Positions 49,401 to 55,971 of a stretch of 64,000 bases of DNA are shown here, piece after piece. The stretch covers positions 27,368-91,367 of the forward strand of contig DATAVB010000116.1 of the NCBI GenBank assembly GCA_036267955.1, in the 5' to 3' direction. Within the stretch, counting starts at the first letter, position 1. Each line of letters begins with the position of its first letter. The notes below the pieces were generated by a model. The model ran no database searches. It worked only from the letters and a program-made list of their open reading frames with translations, and was not told the origin of the DNA. The position numbers and the translations under genes were made by a program. This DNA comes from DATAVB01 sp036267955 (GTDB taxonomy: Bacteria; Actinomycetota; Actinomycetes; Mycobacteriales; QHCD01).

Positions 49401-49498
49401 CCTACGACCCTGCTCCATCCCGCGGAGCAATGTCGTAGCGAGATTGGCAGCCAACCTCCCTACGACCTTGCTCCGAGGTGCGGAGCAAGGTCGTAGGG
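49401..49498. repeat. tandem pair of CCTACGACC palindromes
   Basis: First copy: CCTACGACCCTGCTCC (49401-49416) with GGAGCAATGTCGTAGC (49424-49439), 13 of 16 paired. Second copy: CCCTACGACCTTGCTCC (49458-49474) with a perfect 17-base partner (49482-49498). Both have seven-base loops and starts 57-58 bases apart. They lie in the gap between the decayed phosphotransferase and XPB. Confidence 0.85.
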
Positions 49499-49658
49499 CT
49501 CGCCGCGGAATGGCCCGGCCGGAGAGGGAAGCGTTCCGGGGGTTGGGTCGTTGGGCACTCGGGGAGGCGACCGGAGCCCGGTCAGCCCGGCACCGGAGCG
49601 AGGTTGTCACCCGTAGAGAGGACAATGACCCGGTGATGCTCACCAAGAAGGACCCCTC

Positions 49659-49745
49659 GTGACCGACCACTCCGGCGCCCATCTCCGCTCCGCTCCTCGC
49701 TCCGCAGGCTCCACAGCGATGCTCACTCCGAAGGACCCCTCGTGA
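49659..49745 (+). CDS. putative leader ORF 1 before XPB
   Basis: A 28-codon ORF starting at GTG 49659 with AAGGA six bases upstream; peptide VTDHSGAHLRSAPRSAGSTA then MLTPKDPS. Its TGA overlaps the GTG of leader ORF 2. It arises from the 83-base duplication of the XPB start and may be translated only because it carries that start signal. Function, if any, would be in translation of the helicase. Confidence 0.35.
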   Translation: MTDHSGAHLRSAPRSAGSTAMLTPKDPS

Positions 49746-49828
49746 CCGACCACCCCGGCGCCCATCTCCGCTCCGCTCCTCGCTCCGCAGGCTCCGCAGC
49801 GATGCTCACTCCGAAGGGCGCCTCATGA
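49742..49828 (+). CDS. putative leader ORF 2 before XPB
   Basis: A 28-codon ORF starting at GTG 49742 with AAGGA six bases upstream; peptide VTDHPGAHLRSAPRSAGSAA then MLTPKGAS. Its TGA overlaps the XPB ATG (ATGA at 49825-49828), the classical arrangement for coupled translation. Near-identical to leader ORF 1. Confidence 0.35.
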   Translation: MTDHPGAHLRSAPRSAGSAAMLTPKGAS

Positions 49829-51468
49829 CCGATGGCCCACTGATCGTCCAATCCGACAAGACACTGCTGCTCGAGGTCGATCACGAGCAGTCCGGTGCCG
49901 CTCGGATGGCGATCGCACCATTCGCCGAGCTGGAGCGCTCGCCGGAGCATGTGCACACCTACCGCCTCACTCCCCTCGGTCTGTGGAACGCGCGCGCGGC
50001 CGGGCACGATGCCGAGCAGGTCGTCGACGCCCTCGTACGATTCAGCCGGTACGCGGTGCCGCATGCGCTGCTCGTCGACGTCGCCGACACGATGGACCGG
50101 TACGGCCGGCTGCAGCTGCAGAAGCACCCGGTGCACGGCCTGCTCCTCGTCGCGCTCGACCGCGCGGTGCTGGAGGAGGTGCTGCGGCAGAAGAAAATCG
50201 CGCCGATGCTCGGCGACCGGGTCGATGAGGATTCCGTCGCCGTACACCCGTCCGAGCGCGGCCGGCTCAAGCAGGCGCTGCTCAAGGTCGGCTGGCCGGC
50301 CGAGGACCTCGCCGGCTACGTCGACGGCGAGGCGCACCCGATCGAGCTGGCCGAAGGCAACTGGACGATGCGCGAATACCAGCAGGAGGCCGTGGACAAC
50401 TTCTGGGCCGGTGGCTCCGGCGTCGTCGTGCTGCCCTGTGGCGCCGGCAAAACCATCGTCGGTGCCGCCGCCATGGCGAAGGCCAAGGCGACCACGCTGA
50501 TCCTGGTTACCAACACCGTCGCCGGCCGGCAATGGAAGCGGGAGCTCATCGCCCGCACCTCGCTGACCGAGGAGGAAATCGGGGAATACTCGGGCGAGCG
50601 GAAAGAAATCCGCCCGGTGACGATCGCGACCTATCAGGTGATGACGACCCGTCGGAACGGCGAATACCGGCACCTGGAGCTCTTCGACTCCCGCGACTGG
50701 GGTCTGGTCGTGTACGACGAGGTGCACCTGCTGCCCGCGCCGATCTTCCGGCTCACCGCCGATCTGCAGTCCCGCCGCCGGCTCGGGCTGACCGCGACGC
50801 TGGTCCGCGAGGACGGCCGTGAGGGTGACGTCTTCTCCCTGATCGGGCCGAAACGCTATGACGCGCCGTGGAAGGACATCGAGTCGCAGGGCTGGATCGC
50901 CCCGGCCGACTGCACCGAGGTGCGGGTGACGCTCACCGATGCCGAGCGGATGACCTACGCCACCGCGGAGCCCGAGGAGCGCTACCGGGTCGGCGCCACA
51001 GCGCACACCAAGCTGGCCGTGGTGAAACGGCTGGTGGACCGGCACGCCGACGACCAGGTGCTCGTGATCGGCGCCTACCTGGATCAGCTCGACGAGCTCG
51101 GTGAGGCGCTCGACGTCCCGATCATCCAGGGCTCGACCACCAACAAGGAGCGCGAGCGGCTCTTCGACGCATTCCGCACCGGTGAACTGTCGACGCTGGT
51201 CGTCTCCAAGGTCGCGAACTTCTCCATCGACCTGCCGGAGGCGGCGATCGCGATCCAGGTGTCGGGCACCTTCGGCTCACGTCAGGAGGAGGCGCAGCGG
51301 CTGGGTCGCATCATGCGACCCAAGGCCGAGGGAAAGACCGCGCATTTCTACACCGTCGTCTCCCGCGACACCGTCGACCAGGAGTACGCCGCCCACCGGC
51401 AGCGGTTCCTGGCCGAGCAGGGTTACGCCTACACGATCGTCGACGCCGACGACATTCTCGCCAGCTGA
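49825..51468 (+). CDS. XPB/ERCC3-type DNA helicase
   Basis: A 547-residue SF2 3'-5' helicase. Seen: an N-terminal XPB-type domain (1-170), NWTMREYQQEAVDNFW (Q-like motif), VVLPCGAGKTIVG with Walker A at 205-210, VVYDEVHLLPAP with DEVH at 298-301, GLTATLVREDGREGD with the RED motif of XPB at 328-330, and C-terminal QEEAQRLGRIMRPKAEGKTAHF (motif VI). M. tuberculosis Rv0861c is a characterised relative. ATG at 49825 is preceded by AAGGG and by two duplicated start regions. Its usual partner gene lies upstream (46619-48991). Confidence 0.95.
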   Translation: MTDGPLIVQSDKTLLLEVDHEQSGAARMAIAPFAELERSPEHVHTYRLTPLGLWNARAAGHDAEQVVDALVRFSRYAVPHALLVDVADTMDRYGRLQLQKHPVHGLLLVALDRAVLEEVLRQKKIAPMLGDRVDEDSVAVHPSERGRLKQALLKVGWPAEDLAGYVDGEAHPIELAEGNWTMREYQQEAVDNFWAGGSGVVVLPCGAGKTIVGAAAMAKAKATTLILVTNTVAGRQWKRELIARTSLTEEEIGEYSGERKEIRPVTIATYQVMTTRRNGEYRHLELFDSRDWGLVVYDEVHLLPAPIFRLTADLQSRRRLGLTATLVREDGREGDVFSLIGPKRYDAPWKDIESQGWIAPADCTEVRVTLTDAERMTYATAEPEERYRVGATAHTKLAVVKRLVDRHADDQVLVIGAYLDQLDELGEALDVPIIQGSTTNKERERLFDAFRTGELSTLVVSKVANFSIDLPEAAIAIQVSGTFGSRQEEAQRLGRIMRPKAEGKTAHFYTVVSRDTVDQEYAAHRQRFLAEQGYAYTIVDADDILAS

Positions 51469-51496
51469 CGCTGGCCGGCTCGGAACACTGGCCCGC

Positions 51497-52153
51497 TCAG
51501 AGTTTGCGGGCGAGCAGGATCCCGTCGGAGATGGTGAGCATCGTCGCCTCGACCCGATCGTCGGAGCGGGCCCGGTCATTCAGTGTGCGTACGCCCTGAA
51601 TGCCCGGGTCGGTGGAATCCGCCTGTAGTACGCCGCTGTGGTAGAGCGCGTTGTCGACGAGAATGACGCCGCCGGGATGCACCCGCGGGACGATTTCTTC
51701 CCAGTAATCGGGATATCCGGGCTTGTCCGCGTCGATGAACGCGAAGTCGTACGTGGGTTCCTTCGGCATTTTCCGCAGTGTCTCGACGCCCGGCCCGATC
51801 CGCAACTCGATCCGATCGGACAGCCCGGCGCTCGCCCAGTGCCTGCGGGCGATCGACGTCCATTCCTCGCTGACGTCGCAACAGGTCAGCCGACCCTCGG
51901 GTGCGAGTCCGCGGGCGATACACAATGCGGAAAATCCGGTGAACGTGCCGACCTCCAGCGCGTTCCGCACACCCAACAGCCGGGTCAGCATGGTCAGGAA
52001 AGCGCCCTCGTCCGGCGATATCTGCAATCCGGCCGGGCCGCCGAGCGCCTGCGTCTCGGCGATCAACGCGGCCTGCACCTCGTCGGGTTGACCGGAATGG
52101 CTCACGACATAGTCGAAAAGCTCCGGCGTCAATGCTGTGGGAATTGGTGCCAT
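51497..52153 (-). CDS. class I O-methyltransferase
   Basis: A 218-residue SAM-dependent O-methyltransferase of the catechol/caffeoyl-CoA type. Seen: NALEVGTFTGFSALCIA with the SAM-binding Glu67, TCCDVSEEW, YDFAFIDADKPGYPDYWE with the metal ligand Asp141, GGVILVDNALYHSG with the Asp-Asn pair at 167-168. Expected to use a divalent metal and methylate a catechol-like hydroxyl; substrate unknown. ATG at 52153 has AAAGG upstream. It follows the SMP-30 and DHDPS-like genes on the same strand, 16 bases after the former. Confidence 0.93.
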   Translation of the reverse strand: MAPIPTALTPELFDYVVSHSGQPDEVQAALIAETQALGGPAGLQISPDEGAFLTMLTRLLGVRNALEVGTFTGFSALCIARGLAPEGRLTCCDVSEEWTSIARRHWASAGLSDRIELRIGPGVETLRKMPKEPTYDFAFIDADKPGYPDYWEEIVPRVHPGGVILVDNALYHSGVLQADSTDPGIQGVRTLNDRARSDDRVEATMLTISDGILLARKL

Positions 52154-52169
52154 GACCAACCTTTCGTGA

Positions 52170-53030
52170 TCAACCGGCGTACCGGTGGGAGGGAAGTCCC
52201 GGCACCCGCAACCCGCGGACGCGGAACACACAACCGGCGAGCGGGTACGCCGCGGCAACCTTTTCGCCGAGGCCCTGCCGCGACGTGGTCACATACAACT
52301 CGTCGAGATCCGCGCCGCCGAAGGTCAGGCTGGTGACGTTCGGGACCGGCATGGCCACCATCTGATCCGGCATGCCGTTGGCGAGAAACCGCCTGATCGC
52401 GGCACCGCCGCGGGACATCGCCACCCACACCGCACCCTTGGCGTCGACCGTCAGGCCGTCGGGCGCACCGGGAACCTGGGAAAGGTCCACAAAGGTACGA
52501 CGATTGCGCAGTCGGCCGCTCGCAACCTCGTAATCGAACGCATCGACCCGGCGGGCCGGCGTATCGATGTAATACATGATGTCGCCGGCCGGACTCCAAC
52601 CGAGACCGTTGGAGACGGTAACCCCGTCGAAAACGAGTGACACCTTGCCATTCTCCAGCCGGTAGAACCCGGCCCGGCCGGATTCCTCTTCACTCACCAG
52701 AGTGCCGGCCAGAAATCGGCCGGCCGGGTCGCATTTCCCGTCATTCATGCGGTTGCCGAGCTCAACCTTGCCGATCCAGTTCAGCGAACCGTCGTCGTAG
52801 GTCGCGAATCCCTTGCCAGCAGCCATGAGCAGGCCGCCATCGCGACGCAAAGCGACGGCTCCGACCTCGACACCGACCGTCTCCTCGGTGTCCTTCCGGT
52901 CGGCCGGATCGAAACGGTGCAGCACGCCGGCGGGAATGTCGACCCACCAGAGGCAGCCCCGTTCCTCGTCCCACAGTGGACCCTCGGCGAGTTGGGCCGG
53001 ACGGTGCACGACCACCTGGACACTAGCCAC
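52170..53030 (-). CDS. SMP-30/gluconolactonase family lactonase
   Basis: A 286-residue six-bladed beta-propeller that hydrolyses a sugar or other lactone with a divalent metal. Seen: AEGPLWDEERGCLWWVDI with the metal-ligand Glu, VGAVALRRDGGLLMAAG, GNRMNDGKCDPAGRFLAGT with the conserved Asn, VSNGLGWSPAGDIMYYID and APDGLTVDAKGAVWVAM with the ligand Asp. GTG at 53030 overlaps the stop of the DHDPS-like gene by eight bases, so they are coupled. Together they suggest sugar-acid breakdown: lactone to acid, then aldolase cleavage or dehydration. Confidence 0.9.
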   Translation of the reverse strand: MASVQVVVHRPAQLAEGPLWDEERGCLWWVDIPAGVLHRFDPADRKDTEETVGVEVGAVALRRDGGLLMAAGKGFATYDDGSLNWIGKVELGNRMNDGKCDPAGRFLAGTLVSEEESGRAGFYRLENGKVSLVFDGVTVSNGLGWSPAGDIMYYIDTPARRVDAFDYEVASGRLRNRRTFVDLSQVPGAPDGLTVDAKGAVWVAMSRGGAAIRRFLANGMPDQMVAMPVPNVTSLTFGGADLDELYVTTSRQGLGEKVAAAYPLAGCVFRVRGLRVPGLPSHRYAG

Positions 53031-53928
53031 CGGCGACCACGTCCTGCGGCAACAATCGCTCCAGATCGGCCCGAACCGCGCTGTAGAGCTCATCGGGCAG
53101 CCGACTGGCCGGAGACACGAGCCGGGCCGAGCAGACGCCGACGATCTCCAGCGCCGCTTTCCAGCCGGCCGGTGGCGCACCGCGACGGCACGCCTGAATA
53201 ATCAGGAACAATTCGCGCTGGATATCGCGGGCCGAATCCAGCGCACCGTCCCGTACCGCGTTGAAAAGCCGCACACTCAACGCCGGCACCAGATTGGCAC
53301 TGGCTGCGATCGTGCCGTGCGCACCCACCAGAAGGCTGGCCAGCAGCATCGAATCGCTGCCGGTCATGACATTGAATTCCGCACCCTCGCAGGCATAAAT
53401 GACAGCCTGGAGGAATTCCAACTCGCGGCTGCTGTCCTTGATCCCGATGATGCGCGGGTGTTGCGCCAGCCGGCCGACGGCAGCGGGCGAAATCTGGACC
53501 GTCGTCAGCGGCGGAATGTGATAAATGACCAGCGGTATCGGCGACCGGTCGGCCAGAGTCGTGTACAGCATCTCGAGGTCGCTGTCGCTGGCCGGGTAAT
53601 AGGTCGGTGGCGCGACCAGCGCGGCATCCGCGCCGGCCTCGGCCATCGCGGGCAGCTCGTCGAGCGCACTCTCCACAGTGGTCACCGGCAACCCGGCGAC
53701 GATCGGCATTCCGGCCGGAATCAGCCCTCGTACGGCGCCGATCACCTGCCGCCGCGCCGCGGTCGCTTGGCGGGCGCCCTCCCCGGTCGAGCCGAGCGGG
53801 CTGATCCCCACCACCCCGGCGTCAAGCACCCGGGTGAGCAACCGGCCCAGCGCCTCCTCGTCCAGCCCGCCGTCATCGCGCAGCGGTGTGGCGAGCGCGA
53901 CTGTGACCCCAGCTGGCAGCGCCTGCAC
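53023..53928 (-). CDS. DHDPS/NAL family aldolase
   Basis: A 301-residue TIM-barrel lyase of the dihydrodipicolinate synthase/N-acetylneuraminate lyase family. Seen: VALATPLRDDGGLD, GSTGEG at 46-51, VIYHIPP with catalytic Tyr136 and IGIKDSS with the Schiff-base Lys164. Biosynthetic DapA is unlikely because the lactonase gene is coupled downstream; a 2-keto-3-deoxy sugar-acid aldolase or dehydratase is more plausible. GTG at 53928 has GAGGGGA six bases upstream. Confidence 0.9.
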   Translation of the reverse strand: MQALPAGVTVALATPLRDDGGLDEEALGRLLTRVLDAGVVGISPLGSTGEGARQATAARRQVIGAVRGLIPAGMPIVAGLPVTTVESALDELPAMAEAGADAALVAPPTYYPASDSDLEMLYTTLADRSPIPLVIYHIPPLTTVQISPAAVGRLAQHPRIIGIKDSSRELEFLQAVIYACEGAEFNVMTGSDSMLLASLLVGAHGTIAASANLVPALSVRLFNAVRDGALDSARDIQRELFLIIQACRRGAPPAGWKAALEIVGVCSARLVSPASRLPDELYSAVRADLERLLPQDVVAGG

Positions 53929-53967
53929 GCGTGTCCCCTCTCTCGATCTTGCCGGTGACGCTACCGG

Positions 53968-53996
53968 TTAGCGCGCCGGCACGGGTGACCTAGACT
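53968..53996 (+). promoter_or_regulatory. putative glyA promoter
   Basis: TTAGCG at 53968-53973, a 17-base spacer and TAGACT at 53991-53996 lie just ahead of the riboswitch aptamer, so transcription would start at about 54003 and include the whole aptamer. Confidence 0.5.
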
Positions 53997-54000
53997 GGCC

Positions 54001-54078
54001 ACCTCGCAACTGGCGTGCGCGGGTGGAAGAAACCACCGGGGAGCGAGCCGTAGGTCGGGCACCGAACGCCTGGGTGCT
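54001..54078 (+). ncRNA. ZTP riboswitch (pfl motif)
   Basis: The region matches the ZTP/ZMP-sensing aptamer: CGCAACTGGCG at 54005-54015, a GGTGG-AAGAAA-CCACC hairpin at 54022-54037, the conserved GGGGAGCGA directly after it, a variable linker, and the 3' element CGCCTGGG at 54067-54074 that can pair with the CTGGCG segment to form the pseudoknot. Such riboswitches raise expression of one-carbon genes when ZTP signals folate shortage. glyA, a typical target, starts 27 bases downstream. No terminator is visible between aptamer and gene, so control of translation start is likely (GGAGG at 54096-54100). Confidence 0.88.
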
Positions 54079-54104
54079 CACCACCGATACGCGCTGGAGG
54101 ATTC

Positions 54105-55367
54105 ATGCACATTCCACACATTCCAGAGCTTTCCGCGGCCGACCCCGCGCTCGCCGAGCTCATCGAGGCCGAGGCCCGCCGGCAGTACGAGACGCTCAAG
54201 CTCATCCCGTCGGAGAATTACGTATCGCAGGCCGTACTCGAGGCGTCCGGCACGGTTCTGACCAACAAGTACTCGGAAGGGTATGCCGGGCGGCGCTACT
54301 ACGAGGGCCAGCAGCTCATCGACCCGATCGAGAACCTCGCCATCGACCGGGCCAAGTCGGTCTTCGGGGTCGAGCACGCGAATGTGCAGCCCTACTCCGG
54401 CTCGCCGGCCAACCTCGCGGTCTACCTCGCGTTCGCCGAGCCGGGCGACACGGTGATGGGTCTGGCGCTGCCGATGGGCGGCCACCTCACCCACGGCTGG
54501 AGCGTCTCGGCGACCGGCAAATGGTTCCGCAGCGTGCAGTACAGCGTGCGCAAGGACACCGGCCGGATCGACCTGGACGAGGTCCGCGAGATCGCGTTGC
54601 GCGAGCGGCCGAAGATCATCTTCTGTGGTGGCACGGCCATCCCGCGCACCATCGACTTCCCGGCCTTCGCCGAGATCGCCCGCGAATCCGGCGCCCTCCT
54701 GGTCGCCGACATCGCCCACATCGCCGGCCTCATCGCCGGCCGGGCCCACCCCTCGCCGGTCGGGCACGCCCCGGTCATCTCGACCACGACCCACAAGACG
54801 CTGCGCGGCCCGCGCGGCGCGATGCTGCTGTCGGACGCGGAGCACGCCAAGGCGATCGACAAGGCGGTCTTCCCCGGCCTGCAGGGTGGTCCGCACAACC
54901 ACACGACCGCCGCGATCGCGACCGCGCTCTCCGAGGCGGCCCAGCCGTCGTTCACCGACTACGCGCACGCCGTCGTCGCCAACGCCAAGGCGCTCGCCAC
55001 CGCGCTGACCGAGCGCGGCTTCGAGCTCGTCTCCGGCGGCACCGACAACCACCTGATCCTGGTCGACCTCACCTCGAAAGGGATCGCCGGCAAGCCCGCG
55101 GCCAAGGCGCTGGACCGGGCCGGGATTGAGCTCAACTACAACACCGTGCCGTTCGACTCACGCAAGCCGTTCGACCCGTCCGGAATTCGGATCGGTACCC
55201 CGGCGATCACCACCCGCGGCCTGGGGGTCGAGCAGATGCCCCAGCTCGCGGCCTGGATCGACGAGGTCATCACCGCGGCCGACGGTGGCGACGAGGCCAC
55301 CATCGAGCGGATCCACGGCAACGTGCGGGAGCTGTTGACCGAGTACCCGATGCCCGGCTGGGTCTGA
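54105..55367 (+). CDS. glyA: serine hydroxymethyltransferase
   Basis: A 420-residue PLP enzyme that converts serine and tetrahydrofolate to glycine and 5,10-methylene-tetrahydrofolate. Seen: LKLIPSENYVSQAV, NKYSEGYAGRRYYEG with the THF- and PLP-region Tyr residues, QPYSGSPANLAVY, VADIAHIAGLI and ISTTTHKTLRGPRG with the Schiff-base lysine at about 231. ATG at 54105 follows GGAGG. Preceded by a ZTP riboswitch. With SerC it covers serine and glycine/one-carbon formation. Confidence 0.96.
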   Translation: MHIPHIPELSAADPALAELIEAEARRQYETLKLIPSENYVSQAVLEASGTVLTNKYSEGYAGRRYYEGQQLIDPIENLAIDRAKSVFGVEHANVQPYSGSPANLAVYLAFAEPGDTVMGLALPMGGHLTHGWSVSATGKWFRSVQYSVRKDTGRIDLDEVREIALRERPKIIFCGGTAIPRTIDFPAFAEIARESGALLVADIAHIAGLIAGRAHPSPVGHAPVISTTTHKTLRGPRGAMLLSDAEHAKAIDKAVFPGLQGGPHNHTTAAIATALSEAAQPSFTDYAHAVVANAKALATALTERGFELVSGGTDNHLILVDLTSKGIAGKPAAKALDRAGIELNYNTVPFDSRKPFDPSGIRIGTPAITTRGLGVEQMPQLAAWIDEVITAADGGDEATIERIHGNVRELLTEYPMPGWV

Positions 55368-55395
55368 CCCGCCACCATCCCAGCCTCGCCCTTTT

Positions 55396-55453
55396 CCATG
55401 ATCGACATCGACTAAGTGTCGCTATGGCGGCACCAACTCGATGTCGATCATGG
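55396..55453. repeat. nested hairpin, TTCCATGATC-ended, second copy
   Basis: CCATGATCGACATCGA at 55396-55411 pairs perfectly with 55438-55453 (16 bases), and an inner stem GTGTCGC/GCGGCAC (one G-T pair) closes the top. Outer ends and architecture match the hairpin at 7414-7475, but arm sequence beyond CCATGATC differs. It follows the glyA stop by 28 bases. Confidence 0.85.
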
Positions 55454-55482
55454 GATGGTGAGCGGGTGCCGGGACAAACCGA

Positions 55483-55848
55483 ATGACCACCGAGTACGAG
55501 TTGGTGTGCGTGCTCGACTGCGTCGACGCCGACCGGCTGGCCGAATTCTGGGCCGCCGCTCTCGGGTACGAACGAGGCGGGACCCACCTGCCGTACATCA
55601 GCCTGCGCGATCCGGACCGCATCCGGCCGGAACTGCTGCTGCAGCAGGTCCCCGAGCCGAAATCGGGTAAGAACCGGATGCACCTGGACCTGCGCATCCC
55701 GGCCATGGAGCCGATGCTGACCCGGCTGCTCGGCCTCGGCGCACGCGTCCTGCGGGGGCCCTTCGACGACAACGGCTGGCTCACCACGGTGCTCGCCGAC
55801 CCCGAGGGCAACGAATTCTGCGCGCTCGTACCGCCGAACGCCGGCTAA
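55483..55848 (+). CDS. VOC family (glyoxalase-like) protein
   Basis: A 121-residue vicinal-oxygen-chelate fold protein. Seen: ELVCVLDCVDADRLAEFWAA, LPYISLRDPDR, KNRMHLDLRIPAMEPML and VLADPEGNEFCAL, the last with the metal-ligand Glu typical of the fold. One domain with two beta-alpha-beta-beta-beta units; acts as a dimer in relatives. Substrate unknown. ATG at 55483 lacks a strong ribosome site. Confidence 0.9.
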   Translation: MTTEYELVCVLDCVDADRLAEFWAAALGYERGGTHLPYISLRDPDRIRPELLLQQVPEPKSGKNRMHLDLRIPAMEPMLTRLLGLGARVLRGPFDDNGWLTTVLADPEGNEFCALVPPNAG

Positions 55849-55971
55849 CCCAGGACCGGGCTGCCACCAATCTTCTTCACCGTGCTGGCCGGTTGAGCGC
55901 CGGGATCGGCCGCCCGAATTCGGCAATTCTGCGGGAGCATGCAGCCATTGTCCGCGAATGAAGGAGTGGCA

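Larger units (their letters stand above)
49635..49828 (+). repeat. 83-bp tandem duplication at the XPB start
   Basis: GATGCTCAC begins at 49635, 49718 and 49801, giving two full 83-base units and a partial third that runs into the helicase. Each unit carries AAGGA/AAGGG, six or seven bases, then CTCGTGACCGA (copies 1, 2) or CTCATGACCGA (the true start). The interior is CTCCGCTCCGCTCCTCGCTC-rich. Copies 1 and 2 differ at only a few positions. The stretch from 49500 to 49634 before the array holds no gene I can recognise. Confidence 0.92.

Noticed and set aside
49216..49662. An open frame of 148 codons joining the decayed phosphotransferase to the 83-bp array
   Set aside because: It has no ribosome site, covers the hairpin repeats and its translation is low-complexity. 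Its stop overlaps leader ORF 1 only because of the repeat structure.
49635..49828. A CRISPR array or transposon ends at the 83-bp repeat
   Set aside because: Units are directly adjacent with no unique spacers, no terminal inverted repeats and no cas or transposase genes nearby.
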